A stretch of 34,505 bases of DNA, taken from the NCBI RefSeq assembly GCF_000350145.1, contig NZ_BAOL01000030.1, positions 1 through 34,505 on the forward strand, given 5' to 3'. The notes beneath the pieces were generated by a model, which made no database searches, was not told where the DNA came from, and saw nothing but the letters and a program-made list of their open reading frames with translations. The translations under genes and the position numbers were made by a program. Shown here in pieces: positions 23,755 to 31,184 of this stretch. Position 1 is the first letter of the stretch, and each line of letters starts with the position of its first letter. This stretch comes from Ilumatobacter nonamiensis YM16-303 (GTDB lineage Bacteria; Actinomycetota; Acidimicrobiia; Acidimicrobiales; Ilumatobacteraceae).

Positions 23755-25620
23755 TCAGCGCTTGCTGCAGGCGTCGATCGCCTTCACGTGCGGGTACGGG
23801 TTGATGGCATCCTCACCGTTCGGATGGATCTCGAAGTGGAGATGCGGCGTGGCACTCGAGCCGGTGTTGCCGACCCAACCGATCACGTCGCCCGCCTTCA
23901 CCTTCGCTCCGACCTTGATGCCGGGGGCGAAATCCATCATGTGCAGGTACGTGTAGTAGGTGCCACTTGCATGCTGGACGCGGACGCCGTTGCCGGAGAG
24001 CGCACCGGGCTGATCCCAGTACTTCTTCGAGATCGTGCCGTCGACGACCGCATACAGTTCGTTGCCCTCGTTGGCGATGATGTCGACTCCGACGTGGAGA
24101 CGACCCCCGCCGCGGGCTGCATGCCACGTGTCACCGAAGAAGCACAGACCCTGGACCGGGAAGTGCTTCATCGAGAAGGACCCGGCGTTCGGGTTCGTCG
24201 CAGACTGTCCGCCACCGTTGCCGAGAGCCAGGATCGCGACACCCTTGGCGGTGGTCACGCCGGTCTGAGGAATCCCGTTCACACTCTGGAAGGCCTTGAG
24301 CGCCGACTGAGTCGCCGAGCCGAACACCCCGTCGGCGCCACCGCGGACGACGAGGCCGGTTTCCTGGAGTGCTCGCTGGAGTTCCTTCACCTTGGTGCCC
24401 TGTGAGCCGACCTTCAGGCCGACGTAGCCCGCGGCCGCTGCCGATGAACCTCCGGAGGAACCGCCGCTGGCGAAAGCTTGCGGGGCGTTCGACGACCCGA
24501 GACCCAGCTTGTTGATCGTCCCTTGATTCACGGTGCCGCTGGCGGTGACCCCGACGGCCTTCTGGTACTGGGCGAGCGCCGACTTGGTCACGCTGCCGAA
24601 CACTCCGTCGGCACCACCGCGCACGGTGACTCCAGCCTTGATCAGTGCCGACTGGAGCTCCTTGACTTCCGCCCCACGCGAGCCGACCTTCAGCCCGAGG
24701 TAGGCGCTCGTATCAGCGGCACTCGGTGCAGGAGCCGAACCCGAGGTGAGGCCGAGGATCTGCGCTTCGCGCTGCCCGATCACACCGTTCTGGGCGAGTC
24801 CGTTGACGGACTGGAACTTCTTCACCGCCGACGTGGTCGCCGGGCCGAAGACACCGTCCGCGCCGCCGAGGATCCAGGTGCCGACACTCTGGAGTGCCTG
24901 CTGAACCGCTTTGACATCAGCACCACGGGCGCCCTGCTTCATTCCGACGTACGAGCCGCTGCCCGACGATGTGGCTGCTCCTGCCGCGGGACTCGGTGCA
25001 GAGCCGGAACTTGCGGAGGCGCCCGACAGGCCGAGGGCCTTGGACGTCGCCCCGTCGACCGTGCCGGTCTGGGGGAGTCCGAACCACAGCTGAACGTGGC
25101 GGACGGCGCGAGCGGTCGCCGAGCCGTAGATCCCGTCTGCACCACCCGCGACGTAGGCGCCGCGGGCCATCAACTTCTCCTGGAGTTCCTTGACGGCCGA
25201 TCCTTGGGCGCCCTGCGTCAGGCCGGCAGCACTGGACGCTGACGACCCGGAGGAGCCGGAGGAGCCAGACGTTCCGATCAGCGCCTGGGATGTCGCCTCG
25301 TCGACCTCTCCGGTGACGGGCATCGATCGTCCCTGCTGGAAAATGCGGACCGCATCCCGGGTCACCGCACCGAAGACGCCGTCGGCACCTCCGGTCAGCG
25401 GGATGCCGGCGTCGATGAGTGCTCGCTGGAGAGCGACCACGTCGTTGCCCTGAGCTCCGACCCGCAGGCCGATGAAGCCCGCCGACACGACGGGAGCCTG
25501 TGCCACCGGCGCCGCATGAGCCGCAGGTGTTGCGACCGTCCAGCCCACGAACGCGACGACGAACGCCACGAAGAGCTGGAGCATGCGGATCCGGACGGAT
25601 GTCTGAGTTGCACCGTTCAT
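23755..25620 (-). CDS. Secreted M23 (LytM) peptidase with five peptidoglycan-binding repeats
   Basis: This 621-residue exported cell-wall protein has a signal peptide (about 1-38): MRIRMLQLFVAFVVAFVGW-like basic and hydrophobic regions ending AHAAP. Five PF01471-type peptidoglycan-binding repeats follow at about 48-116, 133-198, 225-292, 306-374 and 399-466, each with a GGADGVFG core. They are joined by Ser/Gly/Ala linkers. The M23 domain (about 480-621) has the zinc ligands His509 and Asp513 (HVGVD) and His595 in HLHFE, with His560 and His593 as further active-site histidines. It should cut peptidoglycan cross-bridges. The ATG at 25620 is preferred over 25629 because GAGGA lies 8 nt before it. 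Confidence 0.92.
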   Translation of the reverse strand: MNGATQTSVRIRMLQLFVAFVVAFVGWTVATPAAHAAPVAQAPVVSAGFIGLRVGAQGNDVVALQRALIDAGIPLTGGADGVFGAVTRDAVRIFQQGRSMPVTGEVDEATSQALIGTSGSSGSSGSSASSAAGLTQGAQGSAVKELQEKLMARGAYVAGGADGIYGSATARAVRHVQLWFGLPQTGTVDGATSKALGLSGASASSGSAPSPAAGAATSSGSGSYVGMKQGARGADVKAVQQALQSVGTWILGGADGVFGPATTSAVKKFQSVNGLAQNGVIGQREAQILGLTSGSAPAPSAADTSAYLGLKVGSRGAEVKELQSALIKAGVTVRGGADGVFGSVTKSALAQYQKAVGVTASGTVNQGTINKLGLGSSNAPQAFASGGSSGGSSAAAAGYVGLKVGSQGTKVKELQRALQETGLVVRGGADGVFGSATQSALKAFQSVNGIPQTGVTTAKGVAILALGNGGGQSATNPNAGSFSMKHFPVQGLCFFGDTWHAARGGGRLHVGVDIIANEGNELYAVVDGTISKKYWDQPGALSGNGVRVQHASGTYYTYLHMMDFAPGIKVGAKVKAGDVIGWVGNTGSSATPHLHFEIHPNGEDAINPYPHVKAIDACSKR

Positions 25621-25641
25621 GTCGGTCATCCTCAACGTTCC

Positions 25642-25680
25642 CAACCCTCAACACAAATCTTTAGTCGAGGTTGAGGGTTG
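25642..25680. promoter_or_regulatory. Operator-like inverted repeat upstream of the M23 gene
   Basis: CAACCCTCAA (25642-25651) and TTGAGGGTTG (25671-25680) are perfect 10-bp inverted arms 19 bases apart. A partial third copy (CCCTCAA, 25689-25695) and a TTGAG (25702-25706) follow. A TAAAGA -10-like sequence lies between the arms on the minus strand. It sits 22-60 bp before the M23 start codon, where a repressor or activator could act. The binding protein is unknown. Confidence 0.55.
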
Positions 25681-26121
25681 CATCCCGACCCTCAATTCAC
25701 AGTTGAGACTGAGACTTTGTCACTCCACCCCAGCTCACGGTCGGTTTTCGAGAACAGCGTGACACCGGGGTGAATTTCCCTCGGTGTGTCCGTTCAGTTA
25801 CGTATGGTTGACATAACGGAGATTATCGGCGGTATCGGTCGGTGAAGATCGTGCTCCCGATGCGCTCGCTGTCGCCTCGATGTCATCGCCGACCACGACG
25901 CCGTCGAGCGGTCTGCCGCCGGCGCTCGACGACGCGCTCGGCTGATGGCGCTCCCGAGTTCTCGGTGCTCACGCTGGCATGATGCGGTATGGGTGCTCCG
26001 GACGTCCGGTCGACCCCCGTTCAGGGCTTGCGCCAGCGGTGCAGCGGACCGGGACGGGAGTCCGCCCGAGACATCGCGACGTGTCGCGCACTCTCCGATC
26101 GGGCCTCCCCGCAGTGTTTCG
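25681..26121. other. Gene-free region of about 440 bp containing the candidate dif site
   Basis: No reading frame here looks like protein. It holds the outer copies of the M23 operator repeat and an imperfect hairpin at about 25762-25786 (ACACCG with CGGTGT, GGG with CCC, one bulged T). The candidate dif site follows at 25806-25833, and from about 25850 there is GC-rich sequence with no clear signal. A 10-bp palindrome CGTCATGACG (26120-26129) spans the stop of the next gene. Confidence 0.6.
25806..25833 (-). other. dif: Candidate dif site (XerC/XerD chromosome-dimer resolution)
   Basis: On the minus strand the left 11-base arm (25833-25823) reads ACCGCCGATAA, the 6-base centre (25822-25817) reads TCTCCG, and the right arm (25816-25806) reads TTATGTCAACC. 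That is the 11-6-11 layout of dif. From memory, the actinobacterial dif consensus shares GCCGATAAT and TTATGTCAA exactly, and the E. coli XerD arm is TTATGTTAAAT. The site lies in intergenic DNA with no integrase nearby, as expected for the chromosomal site. Site-specific recombination itself is inference from the sequence match. Confidence 0.75.
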
Positions 26122-26508
26122 TCATGACGTTTTGTCGGGGGGAGGGCTGGCAGCGGAGAGTTCGCGGTCGCGGAGCGGACGGGCGCTCTGGAGCAGCCAA
26201 TCGAGCGCGGCCTGCAACTCGCGGTTGCTGAGCGGCGCCCTCTCGGCCAGGTCGCGATCGGTGTCCTCGACCGCGCAGGCGAGCATGTACAGATCGTCGT
26301 GGAGTCGGTCGAGTTCGACTCGGCTGATCACGATCTCATCGGTGCCGAGCGCGAGATCCGCCGCTCGCTGACGAGAGACCCAGTCCCACTGCCGACAGCG
26401 TTGACTGCAGAACTCTCGCGGTCGGCCCGGCCCCGAGCGCCGTTCCAGGACCCGTCGACACCAGCGGCACCGCTCCCCCTTCGGTGTACGCGCTTGTGAT
26501 TGCGTCAT
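26122..26508 (-). CDS. Small actinobacterial zinc-binding protein, unknown function
   Basis: This 128-residue protein starts with MTQSQARTPKG. Two cysteine pairs, CRWC (about 14-17) and FCSQRC (about 33-38), with the pattern GPGRPREFCSQRCRQWDW between and after them, suggest a compact treble-clef-like zinc site. The remaining part is helical and rich in Arg and Leu (about 55-120). Similar CxxC/GRPRxxCSxxCR proteins occur in many actinobacteria, but I know of no assigned function. The ATG at 26508 is used because the upstream extension runs into a palindrome in the divergent promoter region. Confidence 0.75.
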   Translation of the reverse strand: MTQSQARTPKGERCRWCRRVLERRSGPGRPREFCSQRCRQWDWVSRQRAADLALGTDEIVISRVELDRLHDDLYMLACAVEDTDRDLAERAPLSNRELQAALDWLLQSARPLRDRELSAASPPPDKTS

Positions 26509-26540
26509 GACGAAACCGTACCATGCGGCTCGGTTCGCCC

Positions 26541-26554
26541 GATGGGATCCCATC
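26541..26554. promoter_or_regulatory. 14-bp perfect palindrome in a divergent promoter region
   Basis: GATGGGATCCCATC lies between the minus-strand zinc-binding gene and threonine aldolase, in the 74-base gap between starts. Its place suits a regulator acting on both genes. It is short enough to arise by chance. Confidence 0.4.
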
Positions 26555-26582
26555 TCTCCCGAACGGATGACAGACTCGGACG

Positions 26583-27677
26583 GTGACCACGATGCCTCCT
26601 GCCCCCAATCGAGCCTTTGCCAGCGACAACGCCGCCGGAGCCCATCCGTCGGTGATCGAGGCCGTGCTCGAGGCGAACACAGGACACGCTCTGGCCTACG
26701 GGGCCGACGACCAGACCGCCGAGTGCGAGCAGCGATTCAACGACACGTTCGGCGCTCCGGTGGTCACTCGCGTGTGTTTCAACGGGACTGGGGCAAACAT
26801 TGCCGGTCTGGCGACGGCGATGGGTGCGCTGCGCGGCCCGCATCACGCGATCGTCTGCACCAACTGGTCACACATCGCGGCCGACGAGACCGGCGCTCCC
26901 GAGCGCGTCCTCGGGACGAAGTTGATCGAGCTTCCCTCCCCCGACGCGAAGATCACGCCGACGATGCTCGACTCGGTCGCTCACCTCCAAGGCGTGCAAC
27001 ACCATGTCCAGCCTGGTGTCGTGTCGATCACTCAACCCACCGAGCTCGGGACCCTCTACTCCCCCGACGAGGTGTCCGCCCTGTGTGCTCGTGCGCACGA
27101 CATGGGCATGCTCGTCCACCTCGACGGCGCCCGCATCGCGAACGCCACGGCAGCGCTCGGAGGCGATCTTGCCGCGCTGCGCAGCTTCACCATCGATGCC
27201 GGCGTCGACGTGATGAGTTTCGGGGGAACGAAGAATGGCGCACTGGGAGCTGAAGCGGTGATCTTTCTCCGGCCAGAGCTCGCGGAGGGGTCGGAGTTCG
27301 TCCGCAAGCAGGTCACGCAGCTCCCGTCGAAGATGCGCTACCTGTCGGCGCAACTCAACGCGCTCCTCCGTGACGACCTCTGGATCGACCTGGGCGCGCA
27401 CTCCAACGCCATGGCGGCGCGTCTCGATGAACTGGTCCGAGACATCGTGGGCGTCGAACTGGACGGTCGTCCACAGGTCAACAGCCTGTTCCCCCGCCTC
27501 CGTCGCGAGGCGATCGGGCCGTTGCGGGACTGGTGCTTCTTCTGGGACTGGGACGCGACGGTGAACCAAGTGCGTTGGATGACCGCCTGGGACACGACCG
27601 AACAGGATGTCGAGCGCTTCGCGGCGGGTCTGCGGAGCCTCCTGACCGAGCTGGATTCGGACTGTCGGGCGAGCTGA
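26583..27677 (+). CDS. Low-specificity L-threonine aldolase / beta-eliminating lyase family
   Basis: This 364-residue PLP enzyme of the threonine aldolase fold cleaves L-threonine or allo-threonine to glycine and acetaldehyde, which would feed glycine to the glycine cleavage system. The N-terminus has FASDNAAGAHPSVIEAV. The PLP-contact Asp181 is in VHLDGARIANA, and the Schiff-base Lys217 is in SFGGTKNGALGAEAV, both intact. Start is GTG 26583 or ATG 26592 (three residues shorter); CAGACT, a near-miss -10, ends 6 nt before the GTG. Sequence alone cannot separate aldolase from related beta-eliminating lyases. Confidence 0.88.
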   Translation: MTTMPPAPNRAFASDNAAGAHPSVIEAVLEANTGHALAYGADDQTAECEQRFNDTFGAPVVTRVCFNGTGANIAGLATAMGALRGPHHAIVCTNWSHIAADETGAPERVLGTKLIELPSPDAKITPTMLDSVAHLQGVQHHVQPGVVSITQPTELGTLYSPDEVSALCARAHDMGMLVHLDGARIANATAALGGDLAALRSFTIDAGVDVMSFGGTKNGALGAEAVIFLRPELAEGSEFVRKQVTQLPSKMRYLSAQLNALLRDDLWIDLGAHSNAMAARLDELVRDIVGVELDGRPQVNSLFPRLRREAIGPLRDWCFFWDWDATVNQVRWMTAWDTTEQDVERFAAGLRSLLTELDSDCRAS

Positions 27678-27699
27678 CACAAATGGTTGTAGACCACAA

Positions 27700-27728
27700 T
27701 TGACTGTGCGGTTGATTTCCTCTACTGT
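27700..27728 (+). promoter_or_regulatory. whiB promoter
   Basis: TTGACT (27700-27705), a 17-base spacer and TACTGT (27723-27728) give a near-consensus promoter. The mRNA would carry a leader of about 70 nt, in contrast to the leaderless genes around it. Confidence 0.7.
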
Positions 27729-27802
27729 GCGCCTTGATACGCCAGGAACGACCGTCGAACGGGGTTTTCGACGGTCCGGACACTCGAGGGGAACGAGATT
27801 TC

Positions 27803-28114
27803 ATGACGACGATCGACCTGCCGGCTTTGGCCATTGGCACCGACGCAGACGCGGATGATTGGATGCGGGAGGGGGCCTGCAAGGGCCTGACGCACCTGTT
27901 CTTTCCGACCGCAGCGGAACGACCGCAAGCACGCGAGCGTCGCGAGGACGCCGCCGAAGCGATCTGCGCCGGGTGCACGGTGCGCGTCGAATGCATGGAT
28001 TTCGCTCGCGACCACCACGAGTACGGCTTCTGGGGCGGCGAGTCCGAGGACCAGCGCCATGCCGCCGGCTACCGGCTGATCGCTCCGATCGGGGTGCGCG
28101 CTCGCGCCAGCTGA
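27803..28114 (+). CDS. WhiB-family iron-sulfur transcriptional regulator
   Basis: This 103-residue WhiB-like protein is a 4Fe-4S regulator found only in Actinobacteria and their phages. The four cluster cysteines have the expected spacing: Cys26 (GACKG), Cys55-X2-Cys58 (ICAGC) and Cys64 (VECMDF). The turn motif GFWGG is at 75-79, followed by a short basic tail that would contact DNA near the sigma factor. ATG 27803 has GAGGGGA about 10 nt upstream; in-frame codons before it overlap the promoter. Which WhiB subclass it is cannot be told. It converges on the gamma-carbonic-anhydrase gene with 17 nt between stops. Confidence 0.95.
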   Translation: MTTIDLPALAIGTDADADDWMREGACKGLTHLFFPTAAERPQARERREDAAEAICAGCTVRVECMDFARDHHEYGFWGGESEDQRHAAGYRLIAPIGVRARAS

Positions 28115-28131
28115 GCCGCTCGTCGGCGGAG

Positions 28132-28650
28132 CTAGTCGAGACGGCGGAGATCGGTCCGATATTGGGCCGCTCTGCGCACGTATTCCTGACTCCCCAGGTC
28201 GATGTCCTCGCGACGGGCTCGGCCCTCCTTGATCGTGGCCGGCGTTCCCACCGCGATCGCGCCGCTCGGCACCTCGGTGTCGTTCAACACCACCGCGTTC
28301 GCTGCGACGATCGACCCGGTCCGCACCACGCATCGGTGCAACACCATCGACGCGTTGCCGATGAGGACATGATCCTCGATCGTGCAGCCTTCGAGATGGA
28401 TGAGGTGGCCGAGGACGCAGTCGCTCCCCACGATCGTCGGCCAGATCGGCGTGGTGTGCAGGACCGCATTGTCCTGCACGCTGGTGCGTTCGCCGATCGT
28501 GATCTCGCCGCCGTCGCCACGCAGCACCGCGCCCGGCCACACCGATGACTGCGACCCGATCGTCACCGATCCGATGATGGTTGCGTCGGGATGCACGAAT
28601 GCCTCGCCGCTGATCGTCGGTTCCTGGGTTCCCAATGCGTAGATGGCCAC
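28132..28650 (-). CDS. Gamma-carbonic-anhydrase-like hexapeptide-repeat protein
   Basis: This 172-residue left-handed beta-helix protein has repeated hexapeptides. The RGDGGEITIGERTSVQDN and VLHTT segments match YrdA/gamma-carbonic-anhydrase proteins. Two likely zinc histidines are His65 (VLHT) and His82 (GHLIH). The position of the third family histidine, five residues after His82, is Glu87; His85 sits three residues after His82. I therefore leave the metal site open. The GTG at 28650 is chosen over the longer frame because TACGGT lies 6 nt before it. Carbonic anhydrase activity is unproven; the fold is clear. Confidence 0.85.
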   Translation of the reverse strand: MAIYALGTQEPTISGEAFVHPDATIIGSVTIGSQSSVWPGAVLRGDGGEITIGERTSVQDNAVLHTTPIWPTIVGSDCVLGHLIHLEGCTIEDHVLIGNASMVLHRCVVRTGSIVAANAVVLNDTEVPSGAIAVGTPATIKEGRARREDIDLGSQEYVRRAAQYRTDLRRLD

Positions 28651-28656
28651 GGCGGC

Positions 28657-28686
28657 ACCGTATCGATGCCGTACCGGAGTTCTCAA
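28657..28686 (-). promoter_or_regulatory. Promoter of the gamma-carbonic-anhydrase-like gene
   Basis: On the minus strand TTGAGA (28681-28686), 18 bases, then TACGGT (28657-28662), ending 6 nt before the GTG. It supports a leaderless start at 28650. Confidence 0.6.
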
Positions 28687-28788
28687 CCGGAGTCAGCCGT
28701 GGGGGGATTCGACTTCGACACGTCGGCGCCGTGCCCCTGACGTCGATCGCTCCGGCAGTATCGAATCGTTTCTGATTCGTTGAAGCGG

Positions 28789-28794
28789 TACGTT
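28789..28794 (+). promoter_or_regulatory. -10 box of the R/G-rich protein gene
   Basis: TACGTT lies 8 nt before the ATG at 28803. Just upstream, GAATC (28763-28767) and GATTC (28774-28778) form a small inverted repeat. Confidence 0.45.
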
Positions 28795-28802
28795 GGGGCG
28801 CT

Positions 28803-30356
28803 ATGCCCCGCAGGATTGACATCGAGCTGACGAGCGCGCTCGCCGACGGCTCTTGGACATGGCGTGCAGCCGGAGCCCGCGTGCCGAAAGGCGTGCTCGA
28901 CGGACAGATTCTTCCCGACGGTTCGGCCGTCGGCGATGAGATGAAGGCCGAGATCGAGCAGGAACTCGACGGGATCCAGGTCCTCTCGATCATCAAGGGT
29001 CGTGAGAAGCCGGCGCCCGACCTGCTCGAGCTGCTTCCGGTCGAGGAGAACTTTCAAGCCGTCATCGAGACGCGGGCGAAGCGTGACCGGAGTGATCGTG
29101 GTGATCGCGGCGGGCGTGGTCCGAAGCGCGGACGCGGTGGCGATCGTCGCCGCCGAGATGGTGAGGAAGGCAGCGGTGGCGGAGACAAGCGTGGCGATCG
29201 TCGCGGACCCCGCCGTCCCCATTTCGACCCGCCGCCCGAGGTTCCGCAGCGTCCGAAGCCCAAACGGCTCCGCCCCGGGAAGGCTCGCCGAAACGAAGTG
29301 CTCGCCGAGATTCCCGAGGAGCAACGTCCGATCGCCGAACTCGCCATCCAAGGCATGCCCGCCGTCCGTTCACGTCTCGCCGAGGACAACAAGAAGCTCG
29401 CCGAGGCCGGCAAGCCGACGATGCCCGAGGACAGTGTGTTGAAGATGGCCGAGAGCCTGATGCCGAAACTTCGCGTCGCCGATTGGCTCGACCGTGCCGA
29501 AGCTGCGCTGCGCCAGATGGAGAACCTCGACCTGCGCGATGTGCGCAGCGTGGTCGCAGCCAGCGACGACCCGATCGTCGCCCGCGACGAGTCGACTCGC
29601 GAGATCGCGACTCAGCTGAAGGAAGCACTGGTGAAGAAGCAGGAGCAGGAGCTCAAGCTCTGGCTCGAGGACGTCGATGCGGCACTCACCGTCGGCCGTT
29701 CGATCCGCGCCCTCCGCCTCTCGTCGCAGCCGCCGAAAGCTGGAGTGATGTTCCCGCCGGAACTCGCCCGCAAGCTCGGCGCCGCCGCCACTGCCGGTCT
29801 GACACCCGAGGACTCGTCCGATCGGTGGGCTGCGGTGATGGAAGCCGCTGCATTCTCGCCGGTGCGCACGCTGGTGACGCCGACCGAGCCGCCGACGACG
29901 ATCACCGACGATCTGCGCAAGACCGCGCTCCGCCTCGGCCCGCTGCTCCCCCAGATCGCCGAGCTCCTCGGCGTGGAGGTTCCCGCAGGTGCTCCGCGGC
30001 CGAAGCCGCTCCGGCCCGGCCCGCGCAACGACAAGCGCAAGAAGCCGGCGCGCCGTGACGGCGGAAGTGAGGGACGGCGAGACGGCGGTCGCGACGCGGC
30101 GAAGTCCCAGGCGGAAAAGCCCAAGGCCGACAAGCCCCAGGCCGACAAGCCCGAGGCAGCCAAGCCCGAGAACGACACGCCGTCGAGCAACGACCGCGCT
30201 GCCGAGAAGGCCGAGACGCCCGACCAGGGAACCGACGAGCCGACCGCGTCCCCGACGGACGAGGCCGGCGCAGCACCCGATCCCGAGGCCTCCACGGAAC
30301 CGTCACCGGAATCGGAGTCGGCGAAGCCGGACGGGGACGACACCACCACCACGTGA
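28803..30356 (+). CDS. Large low-complexity Arg/Gly-rich protein, unknown function
   Basis: This 517-residue protein of no family known to me has an N-terminal folded block (1-90) beginning PRRIDIELTSALADGSWTWR. It is followed by a 60-residue Arg/Gly/Asp stretch (about 92-152; DRGGRGPKRGRGGDRRRR), like RG-rich RNA-binding tails. A helical middle region (about 165-320, LAEIPEEQRPIAELAIQGMP, then KKQEQELKLWLEDVDAAL) leads to a Pro-rich part, and then a tail with repeats of AxKPxADKPxA and Asp/Glu/Ser/Thr. It is most likely an RNA- or DNA-associated protein (inference from composition). It may be a lineage-specific family. Confidence 0.75.
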   Translation: MPRRIDIELTSALADGSWTWRAAGARVPKGVLDGQILPDGSAVGDEMKAEIEQELDGIQVLSIIKGREKPAPDLLELLPVEENFQAVIETRAKRDRSDRGDRGGRGPKRGRGGDRRRRDGEEGSGGGDKRGDRRGPRRPHFDPPPEVPQRPKPKRLRPGKARRNEVLAEIPEEQRPIAELAIQGMPAVRSRLAEDNKKLAEAGKPTMPEDSVLKMAESLMPKLRVADWLDRAEAALRQMENLDLRDVRSVVAASDDPIVARDESTREIATQLKEALVKKQEQELKLWLEDVDAALTVGRSIRALRLSSQPPKAGVMFPPELARKLGAAATAGLTPEDSSDRWAAVMEAAAFSPVRTLVTPTEPPTTITDDLRKTALRLGPLLPQIAELLGVEVPAGAPRPKPLRPGPRNDKRKKPARRDGGSEGRRDGGRDAAKSQAEKPKADKPQADKPEAAKPENDTPSSNDRAAEKAETPDQGTDEPTASPTDEAGAAPDPEASTEPSPESESAKPDGDDTTTT

Positions 30357-30381
30357 TTCGCCGCGGTCCGTCGACGAGTTC

Positions 30382-30387
30382 TACGCT
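30382..30387 (+). promoter_or_regulatory. -10 box of the enoyl-CoA hydratase gene
   Basis: TACGCT lies 8 nt before the ATG at 30396, again leaderless spacing. Confidence 0.45.
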
Positions 30388-30395
30388 CGGCGGTC

Positions 30396-31181
30396 ATGGC
30401 TGACATCGTCACGTACGAAACCCGCGAGCGGACTGCGCTCATCACCCTGAACCGTCCCGAGGCCCGCAACGCGGTCAACGGCGACGTTGCCGAGGGAATG
30501 GAGGCCGCCATCGACCAGATGGAAGCCGACGACGAGGTCTGGATCGGCGTCCTCCAGGCCAACACCGAGGGTCAGTCCAAGCCGGTCTTCTGCGCCGGCG
30601 CAGATCTCAAGGCGATCAACAGCGGCGATGCCGCGCGACTCAGCACGGCCCGCGGCAATTTCGCCGGGTTCGTGTATCGGGAACGCAAGAAGCCGGTGAT
30701 CGTCGCGGTCGATGGTCTCGCAACGGCAGGGGGATGTGAGATCGTGCTCGCCGCCGATCTCGTGGTGGCGTCCAGGAACTCGGCGTTCGGTCTCGCCGAA
30801 GTCAAGCGGAACCTGATCGCCGGTGCCGGCGGATTGTTCCGCCTGCCGCGGGCGATCGGGAAGTCCGCGGCGATGGAAGCCATCCTGACCGGCGAGCCGA
30901 TTCCTGCCGAACGCGCCTACGAGCTCGGACTGGTGTCACGTCTCGTGGAACCGGGTGAGGCAACGACCGAAGCGCTGCGACTCGCCGAGCAGATCACCGC
31001 CAACGCTCCCCTCGCCGTGTGGGAGAGCCGCAAGGTGGTTCTCGCGAGCGAGGATCAGGACGACGACACGTTGAAGCAGATGACCGATGCCGCGATGGGC
31101 AAGGTGATGTCGTCGGAGGATCTCAAGGAGGGCCTCACCGCGTTCATCGAGAAGCGCACTCCCCAGTGGACGGGCCGCTGA
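30396..31181 (+). CDS. Enoyl-CoA hydratase/isomerase (crotonase) family protein
   Basis: This 261-residue crotonase-fold enzyme acts on enoyl-CoA in beta-oxidation or a related acyl-CoA pathway. The oxyanion-hole segments are FCAGADLKAIN and VDGLATAGGCEIVLAADL. Both glutamates that act as catalytic acid/base in hydratases have counterparts, Glu115 (GGCEIV) and Glu135 (GLAEVK). The C-terminal half (GAGGLFRLPRAIGKSAAME, then ERAYELGLVSRLV) is typical. Hydratase is the best guess; isomerase or hydrolase activity cannot be excluded. Its partner enzymes are not adjacent, although an acyl-CoA dehydrogenase is at the left end of the window. Confidence 0.88.
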   Translation: MADIVTYETRERTALITLNRPEARNAVNGDVAEGMEAAIDQMEADDEVWIGVLQANTEGQSKPVFCAGADLKAINSGDAARLSTARGNFAGFVYRERKKPVIVAVDGLATAGGCEIVLAADLVVASRNSAFGLAEVKRNLIAGAGGLFRLPRAIGKSAAMEAILTGEPIPAERAYELGLVSRLVEPGEATTEALRLAEQITANAPLAVWESRKVVLASEDQDDDTLKQMTDAAMGKVMSSEDLKEGLTAFIEKRTPQWTGR

Positions 31182-31184
31182 TTC

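Noticed and set aside
25620-25800. ydaO (cyclic di-AMP) riboswitch before the M23 gene
   Set aside because: Such riboswitches often precede actinobacterial wall hydrolases, but I see none of the conserved core, and the leader is too short.
25808-25836. TTGACA at 25808 as a -35 box of a plus-strand promoter
   Set aside because: The hexamer is part of the dif-like arm; no TANNNT at 16-19 bases and no gene follows on that strand.
25803-25845. Tiny ORF starting ATG GTT GAC across the dif candidate
   Set aside because: It has 13 codons, no ribosome site, and its sequence is explained by the XerCD-type site.
25945-26371. Plus-strand frames between the dif candidate and threonine aldolase
   Set aside because: They are Ser/Arg-rich frames without motif, mostly opposite the cysteine-patterned zinc-binding gene.
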